From contig JBELMP010000021.1 of NCBI GenBank assembly GCA_042095695.1, forward strand, positions 1-23,102: a stretch of 23,102 nt of DNA, written 5' to 3'. The notes below the pieces were generated by a model. It was given only the letters and a program-made list of their open reading frames with translations. It ran no database searches and had not been told where the DNA came from. Each line of letters begins with the position of its first letter. The first letter of the stretch is position 1. Of this stretch, positions 1 to 7,396 are shown piece after piece. A program made the position numbers and the translations under genes. This DNA comes from Maricaulis sp042095695 (GTDB taxonomy: Bacteria; Pseudomonadota; Alphaproteobacteria; Caulobacterales; Maricaulaceae).

Positions 1-500
1 GTGCCGATCGCTATTTAACAGCGGCACGCAGCGCGACCCGCCTGCCCGCTTTACGCAAAGATTTCATGTATGATGCCTATCAGGTCGCCGAAGCGCGAGC
101 GCTGGGGGCGGACGCAATCCTTATCATCCTTGCAGCGGTGAGCGATGCTACGGCTCGCGCGCTCATGGATGCCGCGGAGGAATGGTCGCTCGACGTGCTT
201 ATGGAAGTCCATGACGCACCGGAAATGGAGCGCGCGCTCGGCCTCAACGCCACGCTTATTGGCGTGAATAATCGCAATCTTCGAACTTTCGAAACCAGCC
301 TTTCGACCTTTGAAACACTTGCCCCCATGGTGACGGAGGACCAGATTCTTGTCGCTGAAAGCGGCATTTTCACACCGGAAGATGTGCAGCGTGTCAGCTC
401 AGCTGGCGCCCATGCACTACTGGTCGGCGAAAGCCTGATGCGCCAGGATGATGTCACGGCTGCGACCCGCGCACTCCTGGCAGAGCCGACACAGTCTTGA
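1..500 (+). CDS. trpC: Indole-3-glycerol phosphate synthase TrpC (5' truncated by window edge)
   Basis: This enzyme closes the indole ring of tryptophan, converting carboxyphenylaminodeoxyribulose phosphate to indole-3-glycerol phosphate in the cytoplasm. The reading frame is open from base 3 through to the TGA at 498-500, so about 165 C-terminal residues of a roughly 260-residue (beta/alpha)8 barrel are present and the start lies outside the window. Visible family motifs, in order, are LRKDF with the catalytic Lys, GADAILII, GVNNRNL with the substrate-binding Asn, VAESGI with the catalytic Glu, and the phosphate-binding LVGESLM at the C-terminus. The ATG at 66 is internal: the sequence before it (YLTAARSATRLPALRKDF) is clearly TrpC. 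lexA follows 83 nt downstream on the same strand, and the lexA promoter overlaps the trpC stop. In many alphaproteobacteria moaC and moeA lie between the two genes; here they are absent. Confidence 0.95.
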   Translation, partial: ADRYLTAARSATRLPALRKDFMYDAYQVAEARALGADAILIILAAVSDATARALMDAAEEWSLDVLMEVHDAPEMERALGLNATLIGVNNRNLRTFETSLSTFETLAPMVTEDQILVAESGIFTPEDVQRVSSAGAHALLVGESLMRQDDVTAATRALLAEPTQS

Positions 501-525
501 CGCGCAAATAGAACACTTGTAGAAC
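497..525 (+). promoter_or_regulatory. Sigma70-type promoter of lexA
   Basis: A TTGACG -35 hexamer (497-502) is followed after exactly 17 nt by TAGAAC (520-525) as a -10 hexamer (4 of 6 to consensus). The -35 overlaps the trpC TGA. The LexA operator at 511-525 covers the spacer and the -10, so bound LexA would block RNA polymerase. Transcription would start near 532, leaving a leader of about 50 nt before lexA. The assignment rests on hexamer match and operator placement only; no start-site data are available. Confidence 0.6.
511..525 (+). promoter_or_regulatory. LexA operator (SOS box), GAAC-N7-GAAC
   Basis: GAAC at 511-514 and GAAC at 522-525 are separated by exactly seven bases. This is a perfect match to the direct-repeat operator known for alphaproteobacterial LexA (GTTC-N7-GTTC read on the other strand). 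It lies 58 nt upstream of the lexA start and inside the predicted promoter, as expected for negative autoregulation of the SOS regulon. Confidence 0.85.
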
Positions 526-583
526 ACCCAAGATTTTCCCGGTTTGTTCCAGAGGTGAATCAGGTCGCGATCAGAGGTGTCCA

Positions 584-1279
584 ATGCTTACGCGCAAGCA
601 ACATGAACTACTCCTGTTTATCCATCAGCGGATCCGGGAAACCGGCGTCTCCCCCTCTTTCGACGAGATGAAATCCGCCTTGCGGCTGGCATCGAAATCC
701 GGCGTTCACAGGCTGATCACGGCCCTGGAGGAGCGCGGCTTTATCCGACGACTGGCGCATCGTGCGCGAGCGCTCGAAGTGCTCAAACTGCCGGAATCAG
801 CGGCAGCAGAAGAAACACCCGAAGCGGCCAAGGATCTTGGCCCCAATGTCGTGCGCGCGGATTTCGCGAAGACTGAACCCGCTGACACACCCTCAATGGT
901 GGAAATCCCCCTGCTGGGGCGTATTGCTGCCGGCGTTCCCATATCAGCAATCCAGCATGAGACTGACCGGCTCCCGGTCGCTGCAGGCATGGTCGGGTCA
1001 GGTGAGCATTTCGCGCTCGAGGTCAAAGGTGATTCCATGATTGAGGCTGGTATTCTTGATGGCGATACCGTGCTCATCAAACGTTGCCAGTCCGCTGAAA
1101 CGGGCGAAATTGTTGTCGCCCTCGTCGATGATGAGGAAGCGACCCTGAAGCGATTGCGCAAAAAAGGCGGATCGATCGCGCTGGAAGCCGCCAATCCGGA
1201 GTATGAAACCCGGATTTTTGGACCGGACCGGGTCAAGGTTCAGGGCAAGCTGGTTGGATTGTTGCGACAATATCATTGA
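584..1279 (+). CDS. lexA: LexA repressor, SOS master regulator (S24 self-cleaving protease)
   Basis: LexA represses DNA-damage genes and inactivates itself by RecA-stimulated autocleavage. The 231-residue product has a winged helix-turn-helix at about residues 1-65 (starting MLTRKQHELLLFI) and a linker of about 40 residues rich in Ala and Glu. The C-terminal S24 peptidase domain has the scissile Ala116-Gly117 in RIAAGVP, the catalytic Ser151 in GDSM, and the catalytic Lys189 in EATLKR, so all self-cleavage residues are intact. The ATG at 584 follows an AGAGG ribosome-binding site at 573-577 with 6 nt spacing. Its own promoter and a perfect LexA box lie upstream, implying autoregulation. It ends 35 nt from the convergent comEC; no convincing terminator separates them. 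Confidence 0.97.
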   Translation: MLTRKQHELLLFIHQRIRETGVSPSFDEMKSALRLASKSGVHRLITALEERGFIRRLAHRARALEVLKLPESAAAEETPEAAKDLGPNVVRADFAKTEPADTPSMVEIPLLGRIAAGVPISAIQHETDRLPVAAGMVGSGEHFALEVKGDSMIEAGILDGDTVLIKRCQSAETGEIVVALVDDEEATLKRLRKKGGSIALEAANPEYETRIFGPDRVKVQGKLVGLLRQYH

Positions 1280-1314
1280 TCCGATATCGGCGACCCTTGC
1301 CGTATGCGCGCGTC

Positions 1315-3333
1315 CTAGCGCCAGGGCCTGTCCATAAATCGTGGCATGTCTTCAACGCGTTGGACCGCGATACGACCATTATCATCAATCCAGACGAGAT
1401 GGGCTCCATAGTCTGACAGGGCAGAGGCATCGATCAGCCTGGCGGCGCAATCGCGCCTGATCCAGCGCGGTATATACAGCAGCGTGATAATAAGTGCCGC
1501 GCGCTGGCAATCCTCTCGCCATCCCTCGCCATTTTCCGTCCAGACTATCGCCTGGCCGGCGACATGATAAAGACAGGCTTGGGGATCACAGCGCCCGGCC
1601 AGGCTGCTCAGTTCGGCCCGCCCTGCGCGCCCCATGAACACATCGCGAGCGAAGTCTCTGCCATCCACCTGATTTGATTGCCAACCCGCTTCCTGTCGCA
1701 ACACCACGACCCCCTCCTCACTGACAAACACATTCGGTCGTGGCCAGAAAACCCACGACATTATTGCAATCAGGACAACGCCGCTGGCCAATATGGGCCG
1801 GGACTTGGGGCGGATAATCACCAACACATAGCCGACACTGAAACAGACCAGCACCCAGCCAGGGCTTGCGGCTATGGGGGTTACCGCTCCAGGCCAGGCT
1901 TCAATGGCCCGACTGACCATAAAGACCAGGTCCAGGCCTGCAGCCATCAGCGCAAGCGGGCCAGCCTCCATCCCGAAGGGCATTGTCAGCAATGCCAGAA
2001 GCCCGACAGGCATAATCCAGAAGCTGACGATTGGCATGACGAGTAGATTTGCGACAAAGCCATATTGCGCCATGCGGTGGAAGTGAAAGGCAGCAAATGC
2101 CGAGGTCGCAGTCCCGGCCACCAGACTGGTCAAGGCCAGGCCGCCGACAAAGCGAAGCGGGAGACTCTGCTGCTGCCACAAGAGCGTGGGCCTGGCGCGC
2201 ATCGCATCTGCAGCGGCTATGAGCGCACCTGCGGCCGCAAATGACATCTGAAAGCCTGGCGACACGACACTTTCCGGCTGCATCATCAAAACCGCGATCA
2301 TGGCAAGGGCAAGTGAATGCATGGAAAAGGGGCGTCGCCCCAGCAAGAGCGCGAGAAGCGCCGTCGCCGTCATGATATAGGCACGCTGGGTCGGGATAGC
2401 ACTTCCGGAAATGAGCAGATAAGCGCTCGCTGCGATGAGGGCGATCAGCGCCGCCGGCGTCGCCGTATTGCCTCGTCGTGACCAGGGGAGAAGCAGGGCA
2501 GTGACCAGCCGCACGGCGAAAAAGACCGTACCAGCAATCAACGCCATGTGGAGACCGGAAATCGCCAGAATATGGCCGAGCCCCGTCGCGCGGAGTGTCT
2601 CCGCATCCTCGCGCGCGATATGGCTTCGATCGCCTGTGAGAAGGGCCGCTGCAATCCCGCCACTGCTCTCCGGCATGGCTGACCGAATTCGCATGGATAG
2701 AGCGGATCGCAATTGCGCCAGCGATCCTGCCCAGCCCGGCAAGGGAGGCCCGGTATCACTTTCGACGGCGCTGATCGTATACCCCGTCAAGGCGATCCCT
2801 TGGAAGTAAAGCGGGAAACGGCTGTCATACCCGCCGGGAACCGCCGCCCGTCGAGGCGAGAACAAGACGGCCTCAAGAGAAATATGATCACCAAGCTGCG
2901 CGGAACCGGGTGTCGCGGCGACCCTCACCCGGCAAGGACTGCCTTGAAGCCGCACATAAAGCCGCAGGCGGCCGGCGCTGGAGCGGTCCGTATGCTCCAG
3001 CCATCCCGTAACAATTTGCCGGCCTGGCTCAAGGCCAGAATCACAGGCGACGCTTCGGGTCCGAATCTCACCAGCGATCAGGCCACTCAGCACGCCGAGC
3101 GCCAAATATAGCGCGATCCGCGCGAGAGCCTCAGGCAGGATGCGGGTGAGCACCAGTCCAAGGCCCGTCAGAATGACGAATCCCGGCAGGACGTGGCTCG
3201 GTGCTGAAAAATACACGCAACATCCCGCAAGCATGCCCAGCGCAAGCGCGCGAATAGCCGAGGAAACCCCAAACTCTCCGCTATTTATGGAGAAGTTCAG
3301 CTCGGGCAGTCGGAGGCGATAGGGTCGGCGCAT
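1315..3333 (-). CDS. comEC: ComEC/Rec2-family DNA uptake channel, without an intact metallo-beta-lactamase domain
   Basis: ComEC proteins form the inner-membrane channel that carries single-stranded DNA into the cytoplasm during natural transformation. The 672-residue protein has N-terminal hydrophobic segments (about 25-90) and a soluble OB/DUF4131-like stretch (about 100-190). The polytopic Competence domain follows (about 225-500), with LLTGDRSHI (231-239) and the signature AISGLHM (257-263). The last 130 or so residues keep the beta-rich start of the usual C-terminal domain and the terminal Cys-containing alphaproteobacterial motif, but no HxHxDH zinc motif is present, so the nuclease-like activity proposed for the full domain is unlikely here. 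The start is ATG at 3333 with no clear Shine-Dalgarno sequence. The gene is divergent from gltX across 111 bp. Other competence genes are not in view, so working transformation cannot be inferred. Confidence 0.92.
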   Translation of the reverse strand: MRRPYRLRLPELNFSINSGEFGVSSAIRALALGMLAGCCVYFSAPSHVLPGFVILTGLGLVLTRILPEALARIALYLALGVLSGLIAGEIRTRSVACDSGLEPGRQIVTGWLEHTDRSSAGRLRLYVRLQGSPCRVRVAATPGSAQLGDHISLEAVLFSPRRAAVPGGYDSRFPLYFQGIALTGYTISAVESDTGPPLPGWAGSLAQLRSALSMRIRSAMPESSGGIAAALLTGDRSHIAREDAETLRATGLGHILAISGLHMALIAGTVFFAVRLVTALLLPWSRRGNTATPAALIALIAASAYLLISGSAIPTQRAYIMTATALLALLLGRRPFSMHSLALAMIAVLMMQPESVVSPGFQMSFAAAGALIAAADAMRARPTLLWQQQSLPLRFVGGLALTSLVAGTATSAFAAFHFHRMAQYGFVANLLVMPIVSFWIMPVGLLALLTMPFGMEAGPLALMAAGLDLVFMVSRAIEAWPGAVTPIAASPGWVLVCFSVGYVLVIIRPKSRPILASGVVLIAIMSWVFWPRPNVFVSEEGVVVLRQEAGWQSNQVDGRDFARDVFMGRAGRAELSSLAGRCDPQACLYHVAGQAIVWTENGEGWREDCQRAALIITLLYIPRWIRRDCAARLIDASALSDYGAHLVWIDDNGRIAVQRVEDMPRFMDRPWR

Positions 3334-3369
3334 TCGCTTATTACAGCGGCATGAGGCCCCTTACGTCGG

Positions 3370-3398
3370 TGATGGTAATCATGCTAACACCCTATATT
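3370..3398 (+). promoter_or_regulatory. Candidate promoter for gltX-gltA
   Basis: In the 111-bp divergent comEC/gltX gap, TATATT at 3393-3398 is a good -10 hexamer (5 of 6 to consensus). The -35 at 17-nt spacing, TGATGG (3370-3375), is poor. Transcription would begin around 3405, giving a leader of about 40 nt. The rest of the gap shows nothing else I can support, and no equivalent promoter for comEC stood out on the other strand. Confidence 0.3.
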
Positions 3399-3444
3399 CC
3401 TTCCGCAGCGCAACATCGCTTCGCAATCGCAACAGACTGGCTTC

Positions 3445-4845
3445 ATGATCCGCACCCGTTTCGCCCCTTCTCCAACCGGTTTTCTGCATATTGGCGGGGC
3501 GCGTACAGCCCTGTTCAACTGGCTCTTCGCCAAGCATCATGAGGGCGAATTCCTGCTGCGGATCGAGGATACGGATCGCGAACGTTCAACCCAGGCTGCG
3601 ATAGACGCGATTATCGATGGGTTGAGTTGGCTTGGCCTGGACTGGTCGGGCGAGCCGGTCTCGCAATTCGAACGAGCGGACCGACACCGCGAAGTCGTCG
3701 ATCAGCTTCTCGCCAGTGGACACGCCTTCCGATGCTATTGCACACCGGACGAGGTTGATGCCTTGCGTGAAACCGCCTTCGCCGAAGGGCGCGCGCTCCG
3801 CTCACCCTGGCGCGACCGGGATCCATCCGACGCGCCTGCCGGGGCCAGCTCTGTGGTTCGCTTCCGCGCCAGTGAGGAAGACACGCACGTCAGCGATGCC
3901 GTACAGGGTGATGTCAGCTGGGCCGCCAAGGATTTCGATGATCTGGTTTTGCTGAGAAGTGATGGGAATCCCACCTATAATCTCGCGGTTGTGGTGGATG
4001 ACCATGACATGGCGATCACCCATATCATTCGCGGTGATGATCATCTGATCAATGCCGCCCGCCAGAGCCAGATCTATGATGCGCTGGGCTGGGACCGACC
4101 GGTATTCGCGCACATTCCACTGATTCACGGCGATGATGGCAAGAAGCTGTCAAAGCGCCACGGCGCGCTCGGAGCGGAAGCCTATCGCGATATGGGTTTC
4201 CTGCCTGAGGGCTTGCGCAATTATCTGCTTCGCCTGGGATGGGCGCATGGCGATGAAGAGTTTTTCTCGGACGACGCCGCCATAGCGGCCTTTTCCATGG
4301 CAGGACTGAAAAAGTCCCCTGCCCGTCTGGATCTTGAGAAAATGTCCCATATCAACGGGTTACATCTTGCTGCGGCTGATAATCAGCGTCTGCTCGACCT
4401 GGCCTGGCCCTTTATTGAAGCCCAGTCCGAGCGCCTCGATGACCAGGATATCGTGCGCGCGCGCTACCGTTCGGCCATGCCTGTTTTGAAAACGCGGAGC
4501 GCGACCTTGGCAGCCATTGCCGAACAGGGATATTTTCTTATCAAGGCTCGCCCCTACACCTTTACGGGAAAAGCGGCTAAAGCCCTTAATGATGAAGCGC
4601 GGGCGCGTCTTAACCGGCTGTTCACCTCTCTCGCAGACTTGTCCGACTGGACGGAAGACAGGTTAGCACAAGCACTCAAGGACTTCGCCGAGGCCGAGGA
4701 AATCGGGTTCGGCAAGGTTGGTCAGCCGCTTCGCGCGGCTCTAACAGGTGGGGCACCCGCCCCGGATCTGGCGCAGGTTATGGTCTTCCTCGGCCGTGAT
4801 GAAGCACTAGATCGCATAAAAGATCAGATCGAGCCGTCTCAATAA
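3445..4845 (+). CDS. gltX: Glutamyl-tRNA synthetase (class I)
   Basis: GltX charges tRNA-Glu with glutamate in the cytoplasm, for protein synthesis and as precursor for tetrapyrroles. The 466-residue product shows the class I Rossmann fold at the N-terminus with FAPSPTG, the HIGH-like box HIGG (15-18), and LLRIEDTD. The KMSKS-like KLSKRHG starts at 234, and an alpha-helical anticodon-binding region fills the C-terminal half. Length is normal. Alphaproteobacteria usually lack glutaminyl-tRNA synthetase and often carry two GltX paralogues, with GatCAB amidating Glu-tRNA-Gln; whether this copy is discriminating cannot be decided from sequence alone. The start is the ATG at 3445, in front of the invariant N-terminal motif, although the ribosome-binding site is weak. 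gltA follows after 28 nt, and the two are probably co-transcribed. Confidence 0.96.
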   Translation: MIRTRFAPSPTGFLHIGGARTALFNWLFAKHHEGEFLLRIEDTDRERSTQAAIDAIIDGLSWLGLDWSGEPVSQFERADRHREVVDQLLASGHAFRCYCTPDEVDALRETAFAEGRALRSPWRDRDPSDAPAGASSVVRFRASEEDTHVSDAVQGDVSWAAKDFDDLVLLRSDGNPTYNLAVVVDDHDMAITHIIRGDDHLINAARQSQIYDALGWDRPVFAHIPLIHGDDGKKLSKRHGALGAEAYRDMGFLPEGLRNYLLRLGWAHGDEEFFSDDAAIAAFSMAGLKKSPARLDLEKMSHINGLHLAAADNQRLLDLAWPFIEAQSERLDDQDIVRARYRSAMPVLKTRSATLAAIAEQGYFLIKARPYTFTGKAAKALNDEARARLNRLFTSLADLSDWTEDRLAQALKDFAEAEEIGFGKVGQPLRAALTGGAPAPDLAQVMVFLGRDEALDRIKDQIEPSQ

Positions 4846-4873
4846 CCGGCCGCCGCGTAAAGAGGACTGACAG

Positions 4874-6178
4874 ATGGAAAGTAAAGCCAAGCCGAACGGC
4901 TCTGCCACGCTCAGCTATAACGGCCAGAACTACGACTTGCCGGTATATAGCGGTGAAATCGGCCCGGATGTGATTGATATCCGGAAGCTCTATGCCCAAA
5001 CCGGCATGTTCACCTATGATCCGGGCTTCACCTCAACGGCGAGCTGTGAAAGCCAGATCACCTATATCGACGGCGGTGAAGGCACGCTTCTCTACCGCGG
5101 CTACCCGATCGATCAACTCGCAGAACATTCCTCCTTTATTGAGGTCTGCTACCTGTTGATGCATGGCGACCTGCCGACAGCGGACGAGCTGCACAATTTC
5201 GACTGGACGATTCGTCGCCATTCCATGCTGCACGATCAGTTCGAGATGTTCTTCCGCGGCTTCCGTCGCGATGCGCACCCAATGGCCATCATGGTCGGGA
5301 CGGTTGGCGCACTTTCGGCCTTCTATCACGACTCAACCGATGTGAATGACCCCGAGGCGCGGACCATCGCCAGCCATCGCATGATTGCGAAAATGCCGAC
5401 AATTGCTGCGCGCGCGTTCAAATACGCCATCGGTCAGCCCTTTATCAGTCCGCGCAATGAACTCGACTATGCCGCCAATTTCCTGCGCATGTGTTTTGCG
5501 GTTCCTGCGGAGGACTATGAAAGCAACGCCATCCTCGCCAAGGCGATGGACAAGATCTTCATTCTCCACGCTGATCACGAGCAAAACGCATCCACATCCA
5601 CCGTTCGCCTGGCGGGTTCCTCCGGTGCCAATCCGTTTGCTTGTATCGCCGCAGGCATTGCCTCGCTCTGGGGCCCGGCACATGGCGGTGCGAATGAAGC
5701 CGCGCTGAACATGCTCAATCAGATCGGTTCCGTCGACAAAATCCCGGAATATGTTGCCAAGGCCAAGGACAAGGATGATCCTTTCCGACTGATGGGCTTC
5801 GGCCACCGGGTTTATAAGAATTACGATCCGCGCGCCAAAGTCATGCGCGAAACCTGCCATGAAGTGCTCGATGTGCTTGGTGTGCGCAATGACCCGACCC
5901 TCCAGGTCGCCATGGAGCTGGAGCGGATCGCCCTCGAAGACGAGTATTTCGTCGAGAAGAAGCTTTATCCGAATATCGATTTCTATTCCGGCATTACGCT
6001 GAAGGCCATGGGCTTCCCGACGGAAATGTTCACCGTCCTGTTCGCCCTCGCGCGTACTGTGGGCTGGATCTCGCAATGGACTGAAATGATCGAGGATCCG
6101 TCCCAGAAGATCGGCCGTCCGCGTCAGCTCTTCACCGGGGCGCAAAGCCGCGACTATGTGCCAGCCGACAAGCGCTGA
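4874..6178 (+). CDS. gltA: Citrate synthase (type II), first step of the TCA cycle
   Basis: GltA condenses acetyl-CoA with oxaloacetate to give citrate and CoA. The 434-residue length and the N-terminal beta-rich extension before the helical core are typical of the hexameric, NADH-regulated bacterial type. The catalytic triad is complete: His270 in GPAHGGANEA, His311 in GFGHRVYKNYDPR, and Asp369 in PNIDFYSG. An AGAGGA ribosome-binding site at 4861-4866 sits 7 nt before the ATG. The gene lies 28 nt after gltX, with no promoter visible between them, and is followed by a strong hairpin at 6200-6228. The neighbours gltX and gltA form a conserved pair in this lineage. Confidence 0.97.
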   Translation: MESKAKPNGSATLSYNGQNYDLPVYSGEIGPDVIDIRKLYAQTGMFTYDPGFTSTASCESQITYIDGGEGTLLYRGYPIDQLAEHSSFIEVCYLLMHGDLPTADELHNFDWTIRRHSMLHDQFEMFFRGFRRDAHPMAIMVGTVGALSAFYHDSTDVNDPEARTIASHRMIAKMPTIAARAFKYAIGQPFISPRNELDYAANFLRMCFAVPAEDYESNAILAKAMDKIFILHADHEQNASTSTVRLAGSSGANPFACIAAGIASLWGPAHGGANEAALNMLNQIGSVDKIPEYVAKAKDKDDPFRLMGFGHRVYKNYDPRAKVMRETCHEVLDVLGVRNDPTLQVAMELERIALEDEYFVEKKLYPNIDFYSGITLKAMGFPTEMFTVLFALARTVGWISQWTEMIEDPSQKIGRPRQLFTGAQSRDYVPADKR

Positions 6179-6199
6179 TCCCCAGTATCATGAATATAC

Positions 6200-6228
6200 A
6201 ACGGCCGCTTCTCAGAAGCGGCCGTTTT
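6200..6228. terminator. Intrinsic terminator between convergent gltA and lpxB
   Basis: A perfect 12-bp inverted repeat, AACGGCCGCTTC (6200-6211) and GAAGCGGCCGTT (6215-6226), encloses a TCA loop. On the plus strand it is followed by TTTT (6225-6228, overlapping the stem end), 21 nt after the gltA stop. Read on the minus strand it begins directly after the lpxB stop, with a weaker tail (GTATATT). It probably ends transcription from both sides, with better efficiency for gltA. Confidence 0.85.
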
Positions 6229-6229
6229 G

Positions 6230-7396
6230 CTATCCGGGGGCGACGATTTCCAGGACGGTTTCGGCAGCACGCGAACTCGCATCACCCTCGCCGCGCAGAC
6301 GCGCCGATTCTGCGCGTAATTCGCGGCTCAACGCCTCGCGTCGCATCGGGTCATCAAGCATCGCCGCCAAGGCATTCGCCAACAGGTCACTGCGGCACCG
6401 CGTCTGCACGAATTCCGGAACCAGCATTGTTCCTGCCGCGATATTGATCAGGCTGATGAACTTCACCTTCACAATATTCAATCCGCGCATGACGGCCCAT
6501 GTAAACCAGCCAAGCCTGTAAGCCGTGATCGTGGGCACGCCGACGCTTGCCAATTCTGTCACCACCGTACCCGAACAGGCCAGCGCTACATCTGCCGCTG
6601 CGAATGCATCAATCTTTTCGCTTTCCCCCACCACGATCGCATCGCGAAAATGCGGGTCAGCCTGGAGGCGCGGCAAAAGTTCATCCCGGATTGGCTCCGC
6701 GACCACAATGATGGGGCGGACACTCGAGCCAACCTGTCGCAATTTCCGGATTGCCTCGGAAAACGGAGCATAAATCCGGCGAATTTCCGAGCTGCGACTC
6801 CCAAACAGAACAAGCACGGCTTCGCTCTTTCGCCCCAGCCCGTGACGCTCCCTGAAAGCTTCGCGATCCCCTTGCGGCAAGCGATCAAGGGTTGGATTGC
6901 CGACAAATGTCACCGGCAGGCCATGCGGTTCATAATAGGGCTGATCGAAGCTCAATATCGTCATCAGGTGATCAACCGTTCGCGACAGGGTGCGGGCTCT
7001 GCCGGGTCGTGTTGCGAAGACTTGTGGCCCTACATATTTGATCAGCTTGATGGAGGGGTCGCGGGCGCGTACGCCCTGCGCAACACGCAGCATAAAGCCC
7101 CAACTATCAATCAGGACGACTGCTGCGGGCTTGTGCGTGATGATATCCTCGACGGCCTCGGCGACCTTGGCCTTGATCCGCCCAAGTGCTTTCAAACCAT
7201 CGAAATAGCCCAGGATCGAAAGGCCATCGATATCCATGGCGGAGGGAATACCTTCGTCCGCCATCGCCTCCCCGCCAATGCCGCGAATGGACAACCGCGC
7301 TCCAGCGCGTTCCCGCAAGGCCCTCACAAGTCCGGCGCCCAGCAGGTCTCCCGACCGTTCAGCTGCAACAATATAGACGAGAGGCGCGTCATTCAT
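6230..7396 (-). CDS. lpxB: Lipid-A-disaccharide synthase LpxB (GT19)
   Basis: LpxB is a membrane-associated glycosyltransferase. It joins UDP-2,3-diacylglucosamine to lipid X, giving the tetra-acyl disaccharide of lipid A. The 388-residue product has AAERSGD (11-17), GIGGEAM, the catalytic-region Asp97 in IDSWGF, YVGPQVFATR (121-130), FVGNP, a GSR donor-site motif (LFGSR, 197-201) and SGTVVTELA near the C-terminal UDP-binding region. Two motifs depart from what I remember as the family form: LPGSR is LFGSR, and IDxPDF is IDSWGF; the presumed catalytic Asp is kept. The ATG at 7396 overlaps the lpxI stop by 8 nt (ATGAATGA), suggesting translational coupling. It is last in the minus-strand run and is followed directly by the shared terminator. 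Confidence 0.95.
   Translation of the reverse strand: MNDAPLVYIVAAERSGDLLGAGLVRALRERAGARLSIRGIGGEAMADEGIPSAMDIDGLSILGYFDGLKALGRIKAKVAEAVEDIITHKPAAVVLIDSWGFMLRVAQGVRARDPSIKLIKYVGPQVFATRPGRARTLSRTVDHLMTILSFDQPYYEPHGLPVTFVGNPTLDRLPQGDREAFRERHGLGRKSEAVLVLFGSRSSEIRRIYAPFSEAIRKLRQVGSSVRPIIVVAEPIRDELLPRLQADPHFRDAIVVGESEKIDAFAAADVALACSGTVVTELASVGVPTITAYRLGWFTWAVMRGLNIVKVKFISLINIAAGTMLVPEFVQTRCRSDLLANALAAMLDDPMRREALSRELRAESARLRGEGDASSRAAETVLEIVAPG

Noticed and set aside
1282..1290. Palindrome around CCGATATCGG in the lexA/comEC gap as a possible terminator.
   Set aside because: It has no loop and no T-run, and the stem is only 5 bp.
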